From positions 62,001 to 126,000 of the forward strand of contig NZ_JAKLLN010000004.1 of the NCBI RefSeq assembly GCF_023150065.1: a stretch of 64,000 nt of DNA, read 5' to 3'. The translations under genes were made by a program, and so were the position numbers. Within the stretch, counting starts at the first letter, position 1. Each line of letters starts with the position of its first letter. Below, one piece after another: positions 53,486 to 62,862 of the stretch. The stretch is from Zoogloea sp. GTDB lineage: Bacteria > Pseudomonadota > Gammaproteobacteria > Burkholderiales > Rhodocyclaceae. Under the pieces are notes generated by a model. The model ran no database searches. It saw nothing but the letters and a program-made list of their open reading frames with translations, and was not told where the DNA came from.

Positions 53486-55897
53486 ATGACGATGAAACCA
53501 CGTTTCGCCCTCGGCATGCTCGCCCTGAGCCTGCTGAGCCTTGTGTCCGCTCCCGTTTTCGCTGCTACCACGACTGCTTCCGGGCCGAGCGTCCGGACGG
53601 CCTTTCAGGGTTACGAGGCGCGTCTCGAGGCTGCCCGGGCGGCGGTCGAGGTGGCCGAGCAAGGGGGGCGGTCCGAGGCGTTGAAACTGGCTTCTGCACT
53701 CAACGAGCTGGCCTCCCTGTACGTCCTGAACGGTGATTTCGATCTGGCCGAGCCCCTCTTCGGGCGTGCCCTGTCGATCCGTGAGAGTCGTCTCGGGCCG
53801 GACCATCCGGATCTTGCCACCGCCCTGAACAACCTGGGCCTCGTCTATCTTGCCCAGGTTCGCCTCGACAAGGCCGAGCCGCTCCTTGCCCGTGCCCTGG
53901 ACATCCGCGAAAGCGTCAGGGGCTACAGCAGCATTGAGGTGGCCAACTCCCTGAACAACCTGGGGGCCTATCACAAGGCCGCGGGCAACTATGCCAAGTC
54001 GGCGCTGCTGCACAAGCGCGCCCTCGATCTGCGCGAGCGGGCCCTGTCTCCCGCCCACGCCGATGTGGCCATGTCCCTGAGCAATCTGGCCGAGCTGTAC
54101 CGGGCCCAGGGTCTGTTTCCGGTGGCCGAGCCCCTGCAGGCCCGGGCCCTGTCCATCCGCGAGAAGGCGCTGACTGCCGACCACCCTGATCTGGCGGCGT
54201 CCCTGGGCGATCAATGCGAGCTGCTGCGGGAGCAGGGGCGTTACGCCCAGGCGGAAGCCCTTTGCAACCGTGCCCTGGAGATCCGCGAGCGCAGCCTGGG
54301 GGCCATTCATCCCGATGTTGCCCTGTCGCTGCTCACCAAGGCCGAGCTTCTTCGCGCCCAGTTCCGCCATGCCGCGGCCGAACCCCTGTATCGCAGGGCG
54401 CTCGAGATTCGCGAACAGCGTCTGGGTGCCAGCCACCCGGAGGTCGCTACGGCCCTGACACGCCTTGCCGCGCTTTATGCGGATCAGCGCCAGTATGCGC
54501 TGTCCGAGCGTACCCTCAGGCGAGCCGTGGTGATCCGTGAGGACCGCCTGGGCCGCGATCACCCCGACTACGCAGAAGCCCTCGCCCGCCTCGCCGCGGT
54601 AGTGAGCGCTCAGGGCCGGCATGCCGAGGCTGATGTGCTCCTGGACGAAGCCTTCCTGGCCCTCAAGGATGGGGTCTGGGCCGATCACCCCGCCCTCAAT
54701 CTGGCGGAGACCGTGCGTGCCCGTGTGGCCCTCGCCGAAGGTGATGTCGCCCGGGCTGAACCCCTCTACCGCCGGGCCCTCGCCATGCGCGAGAAGAACC
54801 TGCCGGCGGGGCACCCCGCCGTTGCCCGCGCCCGCCATGAGTTGGCCGAGCTCTACCGTCTGCAGGGCCGTTACGTGGACGCCACGCCCCAGTTTGCCAA
54901 ATCACTGGCGGCGCTGGAGAAAGTCTTCGGTGCCGAACACCCTGAACTGCTGCCGCCTCTGAACGGCCTTGCATCGATCAGCCTCGCCAACGGCGATCAG
55001 CCGGCTCTCGAGGGGTATAACAAGCGCATTCTGGCGGTTCAGGCCAGCTTCCTGGGCCCGGATCACCCCACTGTGCTGGCGATGCTGCAGTCCCAGGCCG
55101 ACGCCTATCTGGCCAGCAAGCGCTATGCCGATGCCGCGCCCCTGTATGCCCGCCTGATCAACGGCAGTGAGCTGCGCCTGGGGGCCAGCAGCCCGGCCTT
55201 TGCCACCCTGCTGGAGCGGGTGGCCCGCATTCACCAGGCCAACGGCAATGCCACCGAAGCCGAGGCCCTGTACCGGCGCCTGCTGGCCCTGCTGGAGGCG
55301 CGTCCCAACGCCGACCAGGACCCCCGGGTCTTCGACCTGCGCCTGATGCTGGCTGATCTGGCCTTTGCCCAGAAGCGCTACGTCGATGCCGTCACCGACT
55401 ACCGTTTCCTGCTTGAAACCCGCGCCGCGGTGCTCAACGACAGCAATGCGCAAACCGGCGTCCTCCTCAACAACCTGGGCGAATCCTGGCGCCTGCAGGG
55501 CCGTCACGACGAGGCGGAGCCCTGCTACCGCCGGGCCATCGCCATCCTGCGCCGGGTGTCGGGTGAGGCCAGCGTGGAACTGGCCAATGCCGAGAACAAC
55601 CTGGGCGTGTCCCTGTTTACCCGCCGGGCCGGGCCGGAGGCCGCCGAGCACCTCAACGAAGCCCTGCGCATCCGCCGCGCCCTGCTGCCTGCCGACGACC
55701 TGGATCTGGCCACCTCCCTCAATAACGTGGGTACCGAGCGCGTTGCCCGGGGCGATCATCAGGGGGCTCTGCCCTTGCTCGAGCAGGCCAAGGCCATCGT
55801 GGACAAGAAGCCCGAGGCCACACGTCTCAAGGTGACGATCAATCAGATGCTGGAGTCGGCCCGGACCATGGCCCGCAATGCGTCCGGCGCAAAGTGA
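53486..55897 (+). CDS. Secreted kinesin-light-chain-type TPR protein
   Basis: An 803-residue exported protein. The signal peptide is MKPRFALGMLALSLLSLVSAPVFA, cleaved before ATTTAS. The mature protein is nearly all 42-residue TPR repeats of the kinesin-light-chain type: the phrase LNNLGLVYLAQVRLDKAEPLLARALDIRE recurs with variations from about residue 70 to 770. The repeat phasing is regular and there is no other domain. Direct linkage to gspE (38 bases) suggests it supports secretion, perhaps as a periplasmic scaffold, but that is inference. Confidence 0.85.
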   Translation: MTMKPRFALGMLALSLLSLVSAPVFAATTTASGPSVRTAFQGYEARLEAARAAVEVAEQGGRSEALKLASALNELASLYVLNGDFDLAEPLFGRALSIRESRLGPDHPDLATALNNLGLVYLAQVRLDKAEPLLARALDIRESVRGYSSIEVANSLNNLGAYHKAAGNYAKSALLHKRALDLRERALSPAHADVAMSLSNLAELYRAQGLFPVAEPLQARALSIREKALTADHPDLAASLGDQCELLREQGRYAQAEALCNRALEIRERSLGAIHPDVALSLLTKAELLRAQFRHAAAEPLYRRALEIREQRLGASHPEVATALTRLAALYADQRQYALSERTLRRAVVIREDRLGRDHPDYAEALARLAAVVSAQGRHAEADVLLDEAFLALKDGVWADHPALNLAETVRARVALAEGDVARAEPLYRRALAMREKNLPAGHPAVARARHELAELYRLQGRYVDATPQFAKSLAALEKVFGAEHPELLPPLNGLASISLANGDQPALEGYNKRILAVQASFLGPDHPTVLAMLQSQADAYLASKRYADAAPLYARLINGSELRLGASSPAFATLLERVARIHQANGNATEAEALYRRLLALLEARPNADQDPRVFDLRLMLADLAFAQKRYVDAVTDYRFLLETRAAVLNDSNAQTGVLLNNLGESWRLQGRHDEAEPCYRRAIAILRRVSGEASVELANAENNLGVSLFTRRAGPEAAEHLNEALRIRRALLPADDLDLATSLNNVGTERVARGDHQGALPLLEQAKAIVDKKPEATRLKVTINQMLESARTMARNASGAK

Positions 55898-55935
55898 TCC
55901 ACGCCTGCCGTATCTGCCCTTGAAGAGCTCTGCCC

Positions 55936-57654
55936 ATGATTGACGTACAGAATTCAGCCTCGCCCGTGTCTTCCCGTCCGCTGCTCGGCGAGATGCTGGT
56001 GGCCGAGGGCAAGCTGGGGGCCCGCGACCTGGAGCGCGCCCTGTCGGCCCAGGCCGAGATGGGGGGGCTGCTCGGCTCGGTGCTGATCCGCCTTGGGGTC
56101 GTGTCGGATCTCGATCTGGCCCGGGTGCTGGCCAGTCAGCTGACGGTTCCCCTGATCCTGGCGGATGCATTCCCCGGGGAGTGGGCCTTGCCCGACGGCG
56201 TCTCGCCGGACTTCCTGGTGTCCCACCGGGCGTTGCCCCTGGGCGAGCAGGATGGGGTGCTGACCGTGGTGTGCGCCGAGCCCCAGAATGCTTTCATCGC
56301 CCGGGCCCTGCGCCTGGCCACCGGGCTGGACGTGCGTCTGGCCCTGGGGCTGGAGGGCGACATCGAGGCTGGCCTGAAGGCCCTGCTGGCGACGCCGGAG
56401 GAGGATGACGACGGCGCTGCCGGTGGCGATGATTTCGAGGCCGGCGGTGATTTCATCGAGCACCTGAAAGACCTGGCCAGTGAGGCGCCGGTCATCCGCC
56501 TGGTGAACCAGATCGTCGCCCGGGTCATCGATCTGAAGGCCTCCGATATCCATCTGGAGCCCTTTGACGACGGCCTGCATGTTCGTTACCGGGTGGATGG
56601 GGTGATCCAGATGGGCGAGGCGGTGGCTCCCGCCATGGCCGCGGCGGTGGTGTCGCGGATCAAGCTGCTGGCCCATCTCAACATTGCCGAACGCCGCTTG
56701 CCCCAGGATGGGCGCATCAACCTGCGCATCAAGGGGCGTGAGCTCGATCTGCGGGTGTCCACGGTGCCCACCGTACATGGCGAGAGTGTGGTGATGCGGG
56801 TGCTCGACCGGGCTAGCATCCGCTTCAGTCTCCACCAGATGGGATTCAGCCAGGACACCCTGGAAGTCTTCGAGTCCCTGCTGCAGCGGCCCCATGGCAT
56901 CCTACTGGTGACCGGCCCTACCGGCTCGGGCAAGACCACCACCCTCTACGCGGCCCTCGGCAAGCTCGACGCCCAAGCCACCAAGATCATCACCGTGGAA
57001 GACCCGGTGGAGTACCAGCTCGGCGGCATCAACCAGATCCAGGTGCATCCCCAGATCGGTCTGAGCTTCGCAAGCGCCCTTCGCGCCATCCTGCGGCAGG
57101 ATCCGGACATCATCATGATCGGCGAAATGCGTGACGGTGAGACCGCCCAGATCGCCGTGCAGTCGGCCCTCACCGGCCACCTGGTGCTGTCCACCCTGCA
57201 CACCAACACGGCCGCCGGGGCGGTGATCCGCCTGCAGGACATGGGGCTGGAACGCTACCTGATCACCTCGTCGGTGAATGGCGTGCTGGCCCAGCGTCTG
57301 GTACGTCGGCTATGCACCGCCTGCAAGACGCCGGTGGTGCTCGACGAGGGCGTGCTGGAGGGGAGCGGCCTCAAGCGCTTCATGAAGCCTGACAGTCAGG
57401 TCTTCAGCCCGGTGGGCTGTCCCGCCTGCCGGCAGACGGGCTACTCGGGTCGGACGGGCATCCACGAGCTCTTCGTGCTTGGCGAGAGCATGCACCACGC
57501 CATCATTTCGGGCGCTGACGCCACGACTCTCCACGAGACGGCGCGCAAATCCGGGATGTTCACGCTTTACGAGGATGGTCTGCGCAAGGTGGCGGCCGGA
57601 GAGACCAGCCTGGCCGAGGTGATGAAGGTCACGCAGGATCAGGGCAATGCCTGA
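55936..57654 (+). CDS. gspE: Type II secretion ATPase GspE
   Basis: GspE powers pseudopilus assembly from the cytoplasmic face. The 572-residue ATPase has an N1E domain (LLGEMLVAEGKLGARDLERAL), Walker A GPTGSGKTT (327-335), the Asp box, Walker B region (RQDPDIIMIGEMRD) and His box (LTGHLVLSTLHTN). The tetracysteine zinc motif appears as CTACKTP ... CPACRQTG. It overlaps gspF by eight bases. Confidence 0.96.
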   Translation: MIDVQNSASPVSSRPLLGEMLVAEGKLGARDLERALSAQAEMGGLLGSVLIRLGVVSDLDLARVLASQLTVPLILADAFPGEWALPDGVSPDFLVSHRALPLGEQDGVLTVVCAEPQNAFIARALRLATGLDVRLALGLEGDIEAGLKALLATPEEDDDGAAGGDDFEAGGDFIEHLKDLASEAPVIRLVNQIVARVIDLKASDIHLEPFDDGLHVRYRVDGVIQMGEAVAPAMAAAVVSRIKLLAHLNIAERRLPQDGRINLRIKGRELDLRVSTVPTVHGESVVMRVLDRASIRFSLHQMGFSQDTLEVFESLLQRPHGILLVTGPTGSGKTTTLYAALGKLDAQATKIITVEDPVEYQLGGINQIQVHPQIGLSFASALRAILRQDPDIIMIGEMRDGETAQIAVQSALTGHLVLSTLHTNTAAGAVIRLQDMGLERYLITSSVNGVLAQRLVRRLCTACKTPVVLDEGVLEGSGLKRFMKPDSQVFSPVGCPACRQTGYSGRTGIHELFVLGESMHHAIISGADATTLHETARKSGMFTLYEDGLRKVAAGETSLAEVMKVTQDQGNA

Positions 57655-58888
57655 GTTTTCCTATCAGGCCGCCGATGCCAAAGGTGCGCGCCGCGACGGC
57701 GTGATCGACGCCCTCAGCGAAGATGCCGCCCTGCGTAGCCTGAAGGCCAAGGGGCTCACGCCCCTGCGCATCGTGCCGGCCGGGGCGGGCAGCACGCCGG
57801 CGGTGAAGGGCGGTTTGCCCGCGGCCCCAAGGGCGGCCGCACCGGCCAAGGGCAAGCCCAATCAGGCGGATCTCCTGGCCTTCACGTCCGAGCTGTCCAT
57901 CATGCTGCGCGCTGGCCTGTCCCTCGACCGGGCCCTGAAGGTGCTGGTAGGAATGAGCCACAAGGCTTCGGTGGGCAGCCTGCTGGCAGGCATCCTTGAT
58001 GCGGTCAAGGGGGGCGCCCCCCTGAGCAAGGCCATCGCCCCCCATCGGGATTACTTTGGCGACTTCTACATCAATATGGTTCGCTCCGGCGAGGTCGGCG
58101 GGCAACTCAGCGAGGTGCTGGCGCGGTTGGTGGAGCACCTGGAGCGTATCCGCGCCCTGCGCGAGAGCGTCATCTCGGCGATGATCTACCCGGCCATCCT
58201 GCTGGTGGTGGCGGTGATCTCGGTGATCGCCATGCTGGGCTTCGTGGTGCCCCAGTTCGAGAGTCTGTTCAAGGATATGGGCGACGCCCTGCCGGCCCCT
58301 ACCCGCTTCGTGGTGGCGGTGGGGCACTTCTTTACCGACTACGGCCTGCTGCTGGGAGTGGTGACGGCGGTGCTGGGGGCCGTGCTGACCCGCTGGCTGC
58401 GCTCGCCCGCCGGGCAGCTGTGGTGGCAGGGCCGGGCCCTGCGCCTGCCGGTGTTCGGCGCCATCTTCCTCAAATACGAGATCACCCGCTTCACCCGGTC
58501 CCTCGGCACCCTGCTCGGCAACGGTGTGCCGGTCATCTCGGCTCTCAACATCGCCACCGAAACCGTTGGCAATGTGCATGTGCGCGGCGCCTTCGAACAT
58601 ATCGTGCCGGCCATGAAGGGGGGCGGGCGGATGACCGACGCCCTCTACAAGACCGCGCTTTTTGAACCGATGGCGATCAATCTGGTCCGTGTTGGAGAAG
58701 AAACCGGCCGGCTAGACAGCATGATGCTCGAGCTGTCACGGATCCTCGACCGGGAGGTGGAGACCAGCATCAAGCGTGGGCTGACCCTCCTCGAGCCCTT
58801 GCTAATTCTGACGCTCGGCGTAATGATCGCCGGGATCATCGTGTCGATCCTGATGGGCATCCTGTCGGTGAACGATCTGGCTGTCTAA
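57647..58888 (+). CDS. gspF: Type II secretion inner-membrane protein GspF
   Basis: GspF is the polytopic platform protein of the type II secretion system. The 413-residue product has two T2SSF domains (ADLLAFTSELSIMLRAGLSLDRAL and EITRFTRSLGTLLGNGVPVISAL) and three membrane helices. The N-terminal FSYQAADAKGARRDGVIDA is the normal family start. It follows gspE with an eight-base overlap. Confidence 0.96.
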   Translation: MPEFSYQAADAKGARRDGVIDALSEDAALRSLKAKGLTPLRIVPAGAGSTPAVKGGLPAAPRAAAPAKGKPNQADLLAFTSELSIMLRAGLSLDRALKVLVGMSHKASVGSLLAGILDAVKGGAPLSKAIAPHRDYFGDFYINMVRSGEVGGQLSEVLARLVEHLERIRALRESVISAMIYPAILLVVAVISVIAMLGFVVPQFESLFKDMGDALPAPTRFVVAVGHFFTDYGLLLGVVTAVLGAVLTRWLRSPAGQLWWQGRALRLPVFGAIFLKYEITRFTRSLGTLLGNGVPVISALNIATETVGNVHVRGAFEHIVPAMKGGGRMTDALYKTALFEPMAINLVRVGEETGRLDSMMLELSRILDREVETSIKRGLTLLEPLLILTLGVMIAGIIVSILMGILSVNDLAV

Positions 58889-58917
58889 GACTTTCCCTAC
58901 CAAGTTCCGGAGTACCC

Positions 58918-59358
58918 ATGCTGTTTTCTGCCCGTTTTGCCCGTCCGGCCCGTCAGGCCGGCTTTACCCTGGTTGAACTGCTGGTCGTGCTGGCCATCCT
59001 CACCCTGCTCGTTGGCCTTGTCGGTCCGCGCATGCTGGGTCAGCTGGGGGGCGCCAAGAGCAAGACCGCCGGCGTGCAGATCGCCGACCTCGAAAAGGCC
59101 GCCGAACTCTTCAAGCTGGGTGTCGGCCGTTTTCCGTCCGATGAAGAAGGCCTGGAAGCCCTGGTCAAGAAGCCGGCGTCGGCGAATGGCTGGGATGGCC
59201 CCTATCTGAAGGGTGGCGCCGTGCCGCTTGATCCCTGGAACAACCCGTACCGCTACAAGCGCTCACCCAACGGAGCCGAGGTCGAGATCGTGACCTACGG
59301 TGCCGACGGCGCACCGGGTGGTGAGGGCGAGAACGCCGACGTCCGCAATGGCAAGTAG
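58918..59358 (+). CDS. gspG: Major pseudopilin GspG
   Basis: GspG is the main subunit of the pseudopilus. The 146-residue prepilin is cleaved after G15 (ARQAG-FTLVELLVVLAILTLLVG) with the conserved E five residues on. The C-terminal GGEGENADVRNGK shares the calcium-binding pattern of major pseudopilins, and the PLDPWNNPYRYKRSPN segment is diagnostic. GGAG lies before the ATG at 58918. Confidence 0.96.
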   Translation: MLFSARFARPARQAGFTLVELLVVLAILTLLVGLVGPRMLGQLGGAKSKTAGVQIADLEKAAELFKLGVGRFPSDEEGLEALVKKPASANGWDGPYLKGGAVPLDPWNNPYRYKRSPNGAEVEIVTYGADGAPGGEGENADVRNGK

Positions 59359-59845
59359 CAGTGCCGGCCCGGCGTTCCGGCCGGGCCGCCTGAAGGCGCC
59401 GCGCGCCTTCGCCGGTTTTACCCTGCTTGAGTTGCTGGTGGCCTTTGCGGTGATCGCCCTGTTGCTGGGTCTCGCTCCGGTGGCCTTTGGCAAGCTCATG
59501 GAAACCTCCCAGTACCGCAGTACCGTGCGCCACATGCTGGCCAGCATGACGGCCACCCGTCAGCTGGCGGCACAGACCGGCCAGAGCGCGGTGTTTTCGG
59601 TGGACCTGGAAAAGCGTGTGTTTGGCCCCGAGGGGCGCATGGATCAGACCCTGCCGGATTCGGTGGAAGTGCGCCTGGTCGTGGCGGGCATCGAGTCGCG
59701 GCAGGCGGGGGGCAGCATTCGCTTTCATCCCGGAGGCGGCGCCACCGGCGGCAGCGTCGATGTCCTGCGCCGTTCCGGAGACGGGGTTCGCCTGCGGGTG
59801 GACTGGCTGCTCGGTACAGTGAGCCAGGAGCCCATCACCCGATGA
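59348..59845 (+). CDS. gspH: Minor pseudopilin GspH
   Basis: A 165-residue prepilin with a rather long leader (23 residues), cleaved before FTLLELLVAFAVIALLLG. The downstream sequence (MTATRQLAAQTGQSAVFSVDLEKRVFG) matches GspH. The ATG at 59348 overlaps the gspG stop. Minor pseudopilins H-I-J-K form or initiate the tip complex. Confidence 0.9.
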   Translation: MASSSAGPAFRPGRLKAPRAFAGFTLLELLVAFAVIALLLGLAPVAFGKLMETSQYRSTVRHMLASMTATRQLAAQTGQSAVFSVDLEKRVFGPEGRMDQTLPDSVEVRLVVAGIESRQAGGSIRFHPGGGATGGSVDVLRRSGDGVRLRVDWLLGTVSQEPITR

Positions 59846-60270
59846 GGTCGGCGCACCGCCAGGGTGGCTTTTCCCTGCTCGAAGTGCTCGTGGCTTTTGC
59901 CATCATGGCCATGTCCCTGGCTGTCCTGTACCGGACCAGCGGCGGCAGCGTGCGGGCTGTGGCCGATGCCGAGCGTTACGAGCGCGCCATCCGCACGGCG
60001 CGTTCGGTGCTTGCCTTGCAGGCCGGCGTGCCCGAATCAGGGGTGCGCCAGGAAGGGGCGGACGGTGGCCTGCGCTGGCAGCTGCGCTCGGCCTTGTACC
60101 CGGTGCCCGCCACGCAAGGGCCGGCCGTGCCGCTGCATCGGGTCGAGGTCGAGGTGTTCTTCGGGAGCCCCGAAAGGCCGCAGTCGGTCATTCTTGCCAC
60201 CTTGCTGCCCCAGCTTCGCCCGGCTCCGGGTGGGCCGCCGGGCGGGCCTCTTCCGGGCAGCTTTCGATGA
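59842..60270 (+). CDS. gspI: Minor pseudopilin GspI
   Basis: A 142-residue prepilin, cleaved after GG at residue 9 (RQGG-FSLLEVLVAFAIMAMSLAVLY). The region after it (ERAIRTARSVLALQAGVPESG) follows GspI, and the C-terminus is glycine- and proline-rich. It overlaps gspH by four bases and gspJ by four, so translation is coupled along the set. Confidence 0.92.
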   Translation: MRSAHRQGGFSLLEVLVAFAIMAMSLAVLYRTSGGSVRAVADAERYERAIRTARSVLALQAGVPESGVRQEGADGGLRWQLRSALYPVPATQGPAVPLHRVEVEVFFGSPERPQSVILATLLPQLRPAPGGPPGGPLPGSFR

Positions 60271-60914
60271 GTCGTCGGCAGCAGGGTTTCACTCTCATTG
60301 AGTTGATCATTTCCCTGGTGATCGTCGCGATCATCATGGTGGGGCTGCTCACCGCACTGCGCTCCTTTGGCCTGACCGAGGAGAAGCTCGATGGACGCCT
60401 CGCCCAGGTCGACGAGCGCCGCGTGGTGTCGGGTTTTCTGGAGGACGTGCTGGGCATGGCGGTGCTGCGGCCCCGTCTGGCCCTGGTGGGTACCCCGGAC
60501 GAGAGCAGCTTTGTGGGAGAGTCTTCAGCGTTGCAGTGGATTGGAGTGATGCCGGCCCGCAACGGGACCGGGGGGCTCTACCATTTCCGGCTTCAGCCCG
60601 GCCCGACGGCAGACGGTGGCACTGGCCTGATCCTGATCTACGTGCCCTACACTGGGCTGGACAGTCCGCCCGAATGGTCCGTGGCCGAGCAGCGGGTCCT
60701 GGTGCCGCGACTTGATGGGTTCACCCTGGCCTACCAGCTCGATGACGATGGCGATTGGCTGCAGGGCTGGCGTAACACCACCGAGCCGCGCTCCCTGGCG
60801 CGCATCCGGATCGCCGTGGCGTCGGCCGGCAGCGAGTGGCCGTTTCTGGTGATCCCGGTGCGTGGGCTGATGCCGTCCGGCACCTCCGGTCGTATCGTTA
60901 CAGGAGCCGGCTGA
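60267..60914 (+). CDS. gspJ: Minor pseudopilin GspJ
   Basis: A 215-residue prepilin with a six- or seven-residue leader (MSRRQQG-FTLIELIISLVIVAIIMVGLL). The body, with RRVVSGFLEDVLGMAVLRP and the later YQLDDDGDWLQGWRN, fits GspJ. Length is normal for the family. One base separates its stop from the gspK start region. Confidence 0.92.
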   Translation: MSRRQQGFTLIELIISLVIVAIIMVGLLTALRSFGLTEEKLDGRLAQVDERRVVSGFLEDVLGMAVLRPRLALVGTPDESSFVGESSALQWIGVMPARNGTGGLYHFRLQPGPTADGGTGLILIYVPYTGLDSPPEWSVAEQRVLVPRLDGFTLAYQLDDDGDWLQGWRNTTEPRSLARIRIAVASAGSEWPFLVIPVRGLMPSGTSGRIVTGAG

Positions 60915-60915
60915 T

Positions 60916-61833
60916 ATGCGCTGCACCCCCAAGCATTTGCGGGGCGAGGTCGGCTATGCCCTGGTGGCCGTGCTGTGGATGGTCAGCGCGTCGATGCTGC
61001 TGGTGTCTGCGCTGGTCTTTCAGGCACGCACCGAACTCCGCACCGTGACAGCCGGCCGTGACATGGCGCTCGCTGAGGCCCGCGGTGACGCGGCCATCCA
61101 GCTGACCTTGCGCGCCGTCGGGGCCGATGTGAAGGCGTTCTCCAGTCAGCGGGTGCTGGAGGTGGAGTTCGACGGCGAAGTGATCCAGGTGATGGTGACG
61201 CCCCTCAACGGCCTGATCGCCCTCAACTCGGCTACCGAGCCTCTGCTCACGGCTTTGTTCCTGCACGGGGCGGCGCTCGAGCCGGGGCTGGCCCAGGTCC
61301 TTGCCCAGCGTGTCATCGACTGGCGTGATCCGGACTCCGCGCCTCTTCCCAAGGGTGCTGAGAACGCTGAATATGCCGCGGCTGGCGTGCCATTCCGGAC
61401 CCGTGGAGGCGCATTCGAGGCGCCGGAAGACCTGCTCCAGGTGCTCGGGGTCGATCTGGAAACCTATGATAAAATTAAAAGCTTGATCACCGTCGATGGT
61501 GGTTCGGCGCGCATCAACCCGCTTGCAGCGCCGCCCGAGGTTCTGCTGGTGCTGGCCCAGGGGAACGCCGCCGTCGCCGGCCGGATCGCCGCAGCGCGAG
61601 ACGCAGGGCAAGTCCAGGTTGACACCACCAGTCTGATGCAGGAATTCATCGATCAATCCGCCTCTCCCCGCTTTCGCCTGAAGGCTCTCGTCCCCATGGG
61701 CGGCGAGCGCGCACTGTTGCGTACCCAGGTGGTCGATCTCGCACCCCCGCCGTCCTCCCGCCTGCCCTGGAGCATCCTGCGCCGGGAGCGCGCCCAGGGT
61801 GTGTCGGGCGATTCCCTCCGGGCTTTGCGCTGA
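60916..61833 (+). CDS. gspK: Minor pseudopilin GspK
   Basis: A 305-residue prepilin-like protein. As is usual for GspK, the +5 glutamate is missing: the N-terminus reads HLRGEVGYALVAVLWMVSASMLLVSALV. The large body contains ALNSATEPLLTALF, VIDWRDPDSAPLPKGAENAEY and a saposin-like helical part. GspK caps the pseudopilus tip. gspL starts directly after its stop codon. Confidence 0.93.
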   Translation: MRCTPKHLRGEVGYALVAVLWMVSASMLLVSALVFQARTELRTVTAGRDMALAEARGDAAIQLTLRAVGADVKAFSSQRVLEVEFDGEVIQVMVTPLNGLIALNSATEPLLTALFLHGAALEPGLAQVLAQRVIDWRDPDSAPLPKGAENAEYAAAGVPFRTRGGAFEAPEDLLQVLGVDLETYDKIKSLITVDGGSARINPLAAPPEVLLVLAQGNAAVAGRIAAARDAGQVQVDTTSLMQEFIDQSASPRFRLKALVPMGGERALLRTQVVDLAPPPSSRLPWSILRRERAQGVSGDSLRALR

Positions 61834-62862
61834 ATGAGCAGTCAGAAGAGCCAATACGACCTGTTCGGGCTTGATCTTGCGCAGGTCGGTCATTTCTTTA
61901 GGGATGGCTGGGCCGAAGCGGCTGGCTGGCCGGTGTTCCGCTGGTTCAATCCTCAACCCCCGGTGCGGGTGATCGACGCGGAGGGGCGCTCCACCATCCG
62001 TCTGGGCCTGTCGACCACGCCGGTCAAGGCAAAGGGGCATGTCGCACGGGTTGCCGTTGAATTGCCCGAAGACCTGTTGTTGCGGCGTAGCCTGACCCTG
62101 CCCAGGCTGAGCGGCGGTGATCTCGAAGCGGCTGTCGCTCTGGATGCCCGGGGGGCGAGTCCATTTGCCGAGGGCGATCTGGTCTGGGGTTTTGCGCCTC
62201 CCCGGCCCGGTGAAGGTGATGCCCTCGTCGTTGAGTCTGTCCTGTCTTCCCGCAGCCTTGTTGAACAGCATCTGCGTGGGTTGTCCGAGCTCGCCCTGCC
62301 GCCGGGGCATGAGGTGTGGGCGGGAGGGGCGCGCCCCATCCAGATCCGTGGCTTTGGTGAGGCCGATGGCAACGGCGGCGCCAGTCTGGCCCGCTGGGGC
62401 ACCATTTTTCTGGCCCTGCTGGCTGTCGGATTGATCGCGGTCATCGCCCTGACGCCCTTGCTGCAACTCAGGGCGCAGGTGCTGGACGCGATGGAGCGCC
62501 ACCAGAAGCTCGTCAAGAGCTCTTCGCCCCAGGTCAATCTGCGCGCTGACCTCATGAAGTTCAATGCGGGCCTCGAAAAGGTCGACGAGATCGTCGGTGC
62601 CTACGCCAATCCTCTCCAGACCCTCGACGAATTGTCGAAGCTCCTGCCGGACGACGTTCTGGTCAATACGCTTGAGTTCAAGGGCAGCACTGTCCGAGTC
62701 ACAGGGCAGGCCGCCAATGCGGCCCGGCTTCTGGATCTGCTGGCGTCTCAGCCGGCCTATCGGGATGTCAAGGCGCCCGCAGCCACCACCCGGGTGCAGG
62801 GCTCCGCCAAGGAATATTTCACCATCGAGTTCAAGGTTGACCGCACGGAGAAGGGGGCATGA
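61834..62862 (+). CDS. gspL: Type II secretion protein GspL (PilN-like C-terminus)
   Basis: A 342-residue inner-membrane protein that links GspE to the periplasmic part of the machine. Residues 1-185 form a cytoplasmic ActL-like domain, one membrane segment sits at about 190-212 (TIFLALLAVGLIAVIALTPLL), and the remainder is a periplasmic PilN-like ferredoxin-fold domain (LPDDVLVNTLEFKGSTVRVTGQA). Shorter than classical E. coli GspL. Four-base overlap with gspM. Confidence 0.87.
   Translation: MSSQKSQYDLFGLDLAQVGHFFRDGWAEAAGWPVFRWFNPQPPVRVIDAEGRSTIRLGLSTTPVKAKGHVARVAVELPEDLLLRRSLTLPRLSGGDLEAAVALDARGASPFAEGDLVWGFAPPRPGEGDALVVESVLSSRSLVEQHLRGLSELALPPGHEVWAGGARPIQIRGFGEADGNGGASLARWGTIFLALLAVGLIAVIALTPLLQLRAQVLDAMERHQKLVKSSSPQVNLRADLMKFNAGLEKVDEIVGAYANPLQTLDELSKLLPDDVLVNTLEFKGSTVRVTGQAANAARLLDLLASQPAYRDVKAPAATTRVQGSAKEYFTIEFKVDRTEKGA

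Noticed and set aside
54902-56170. 422-codon minus-strand frame across the TPR gene and gspE start
   Set aside because: Antisense to two well-supported genes and produced by codon bias.
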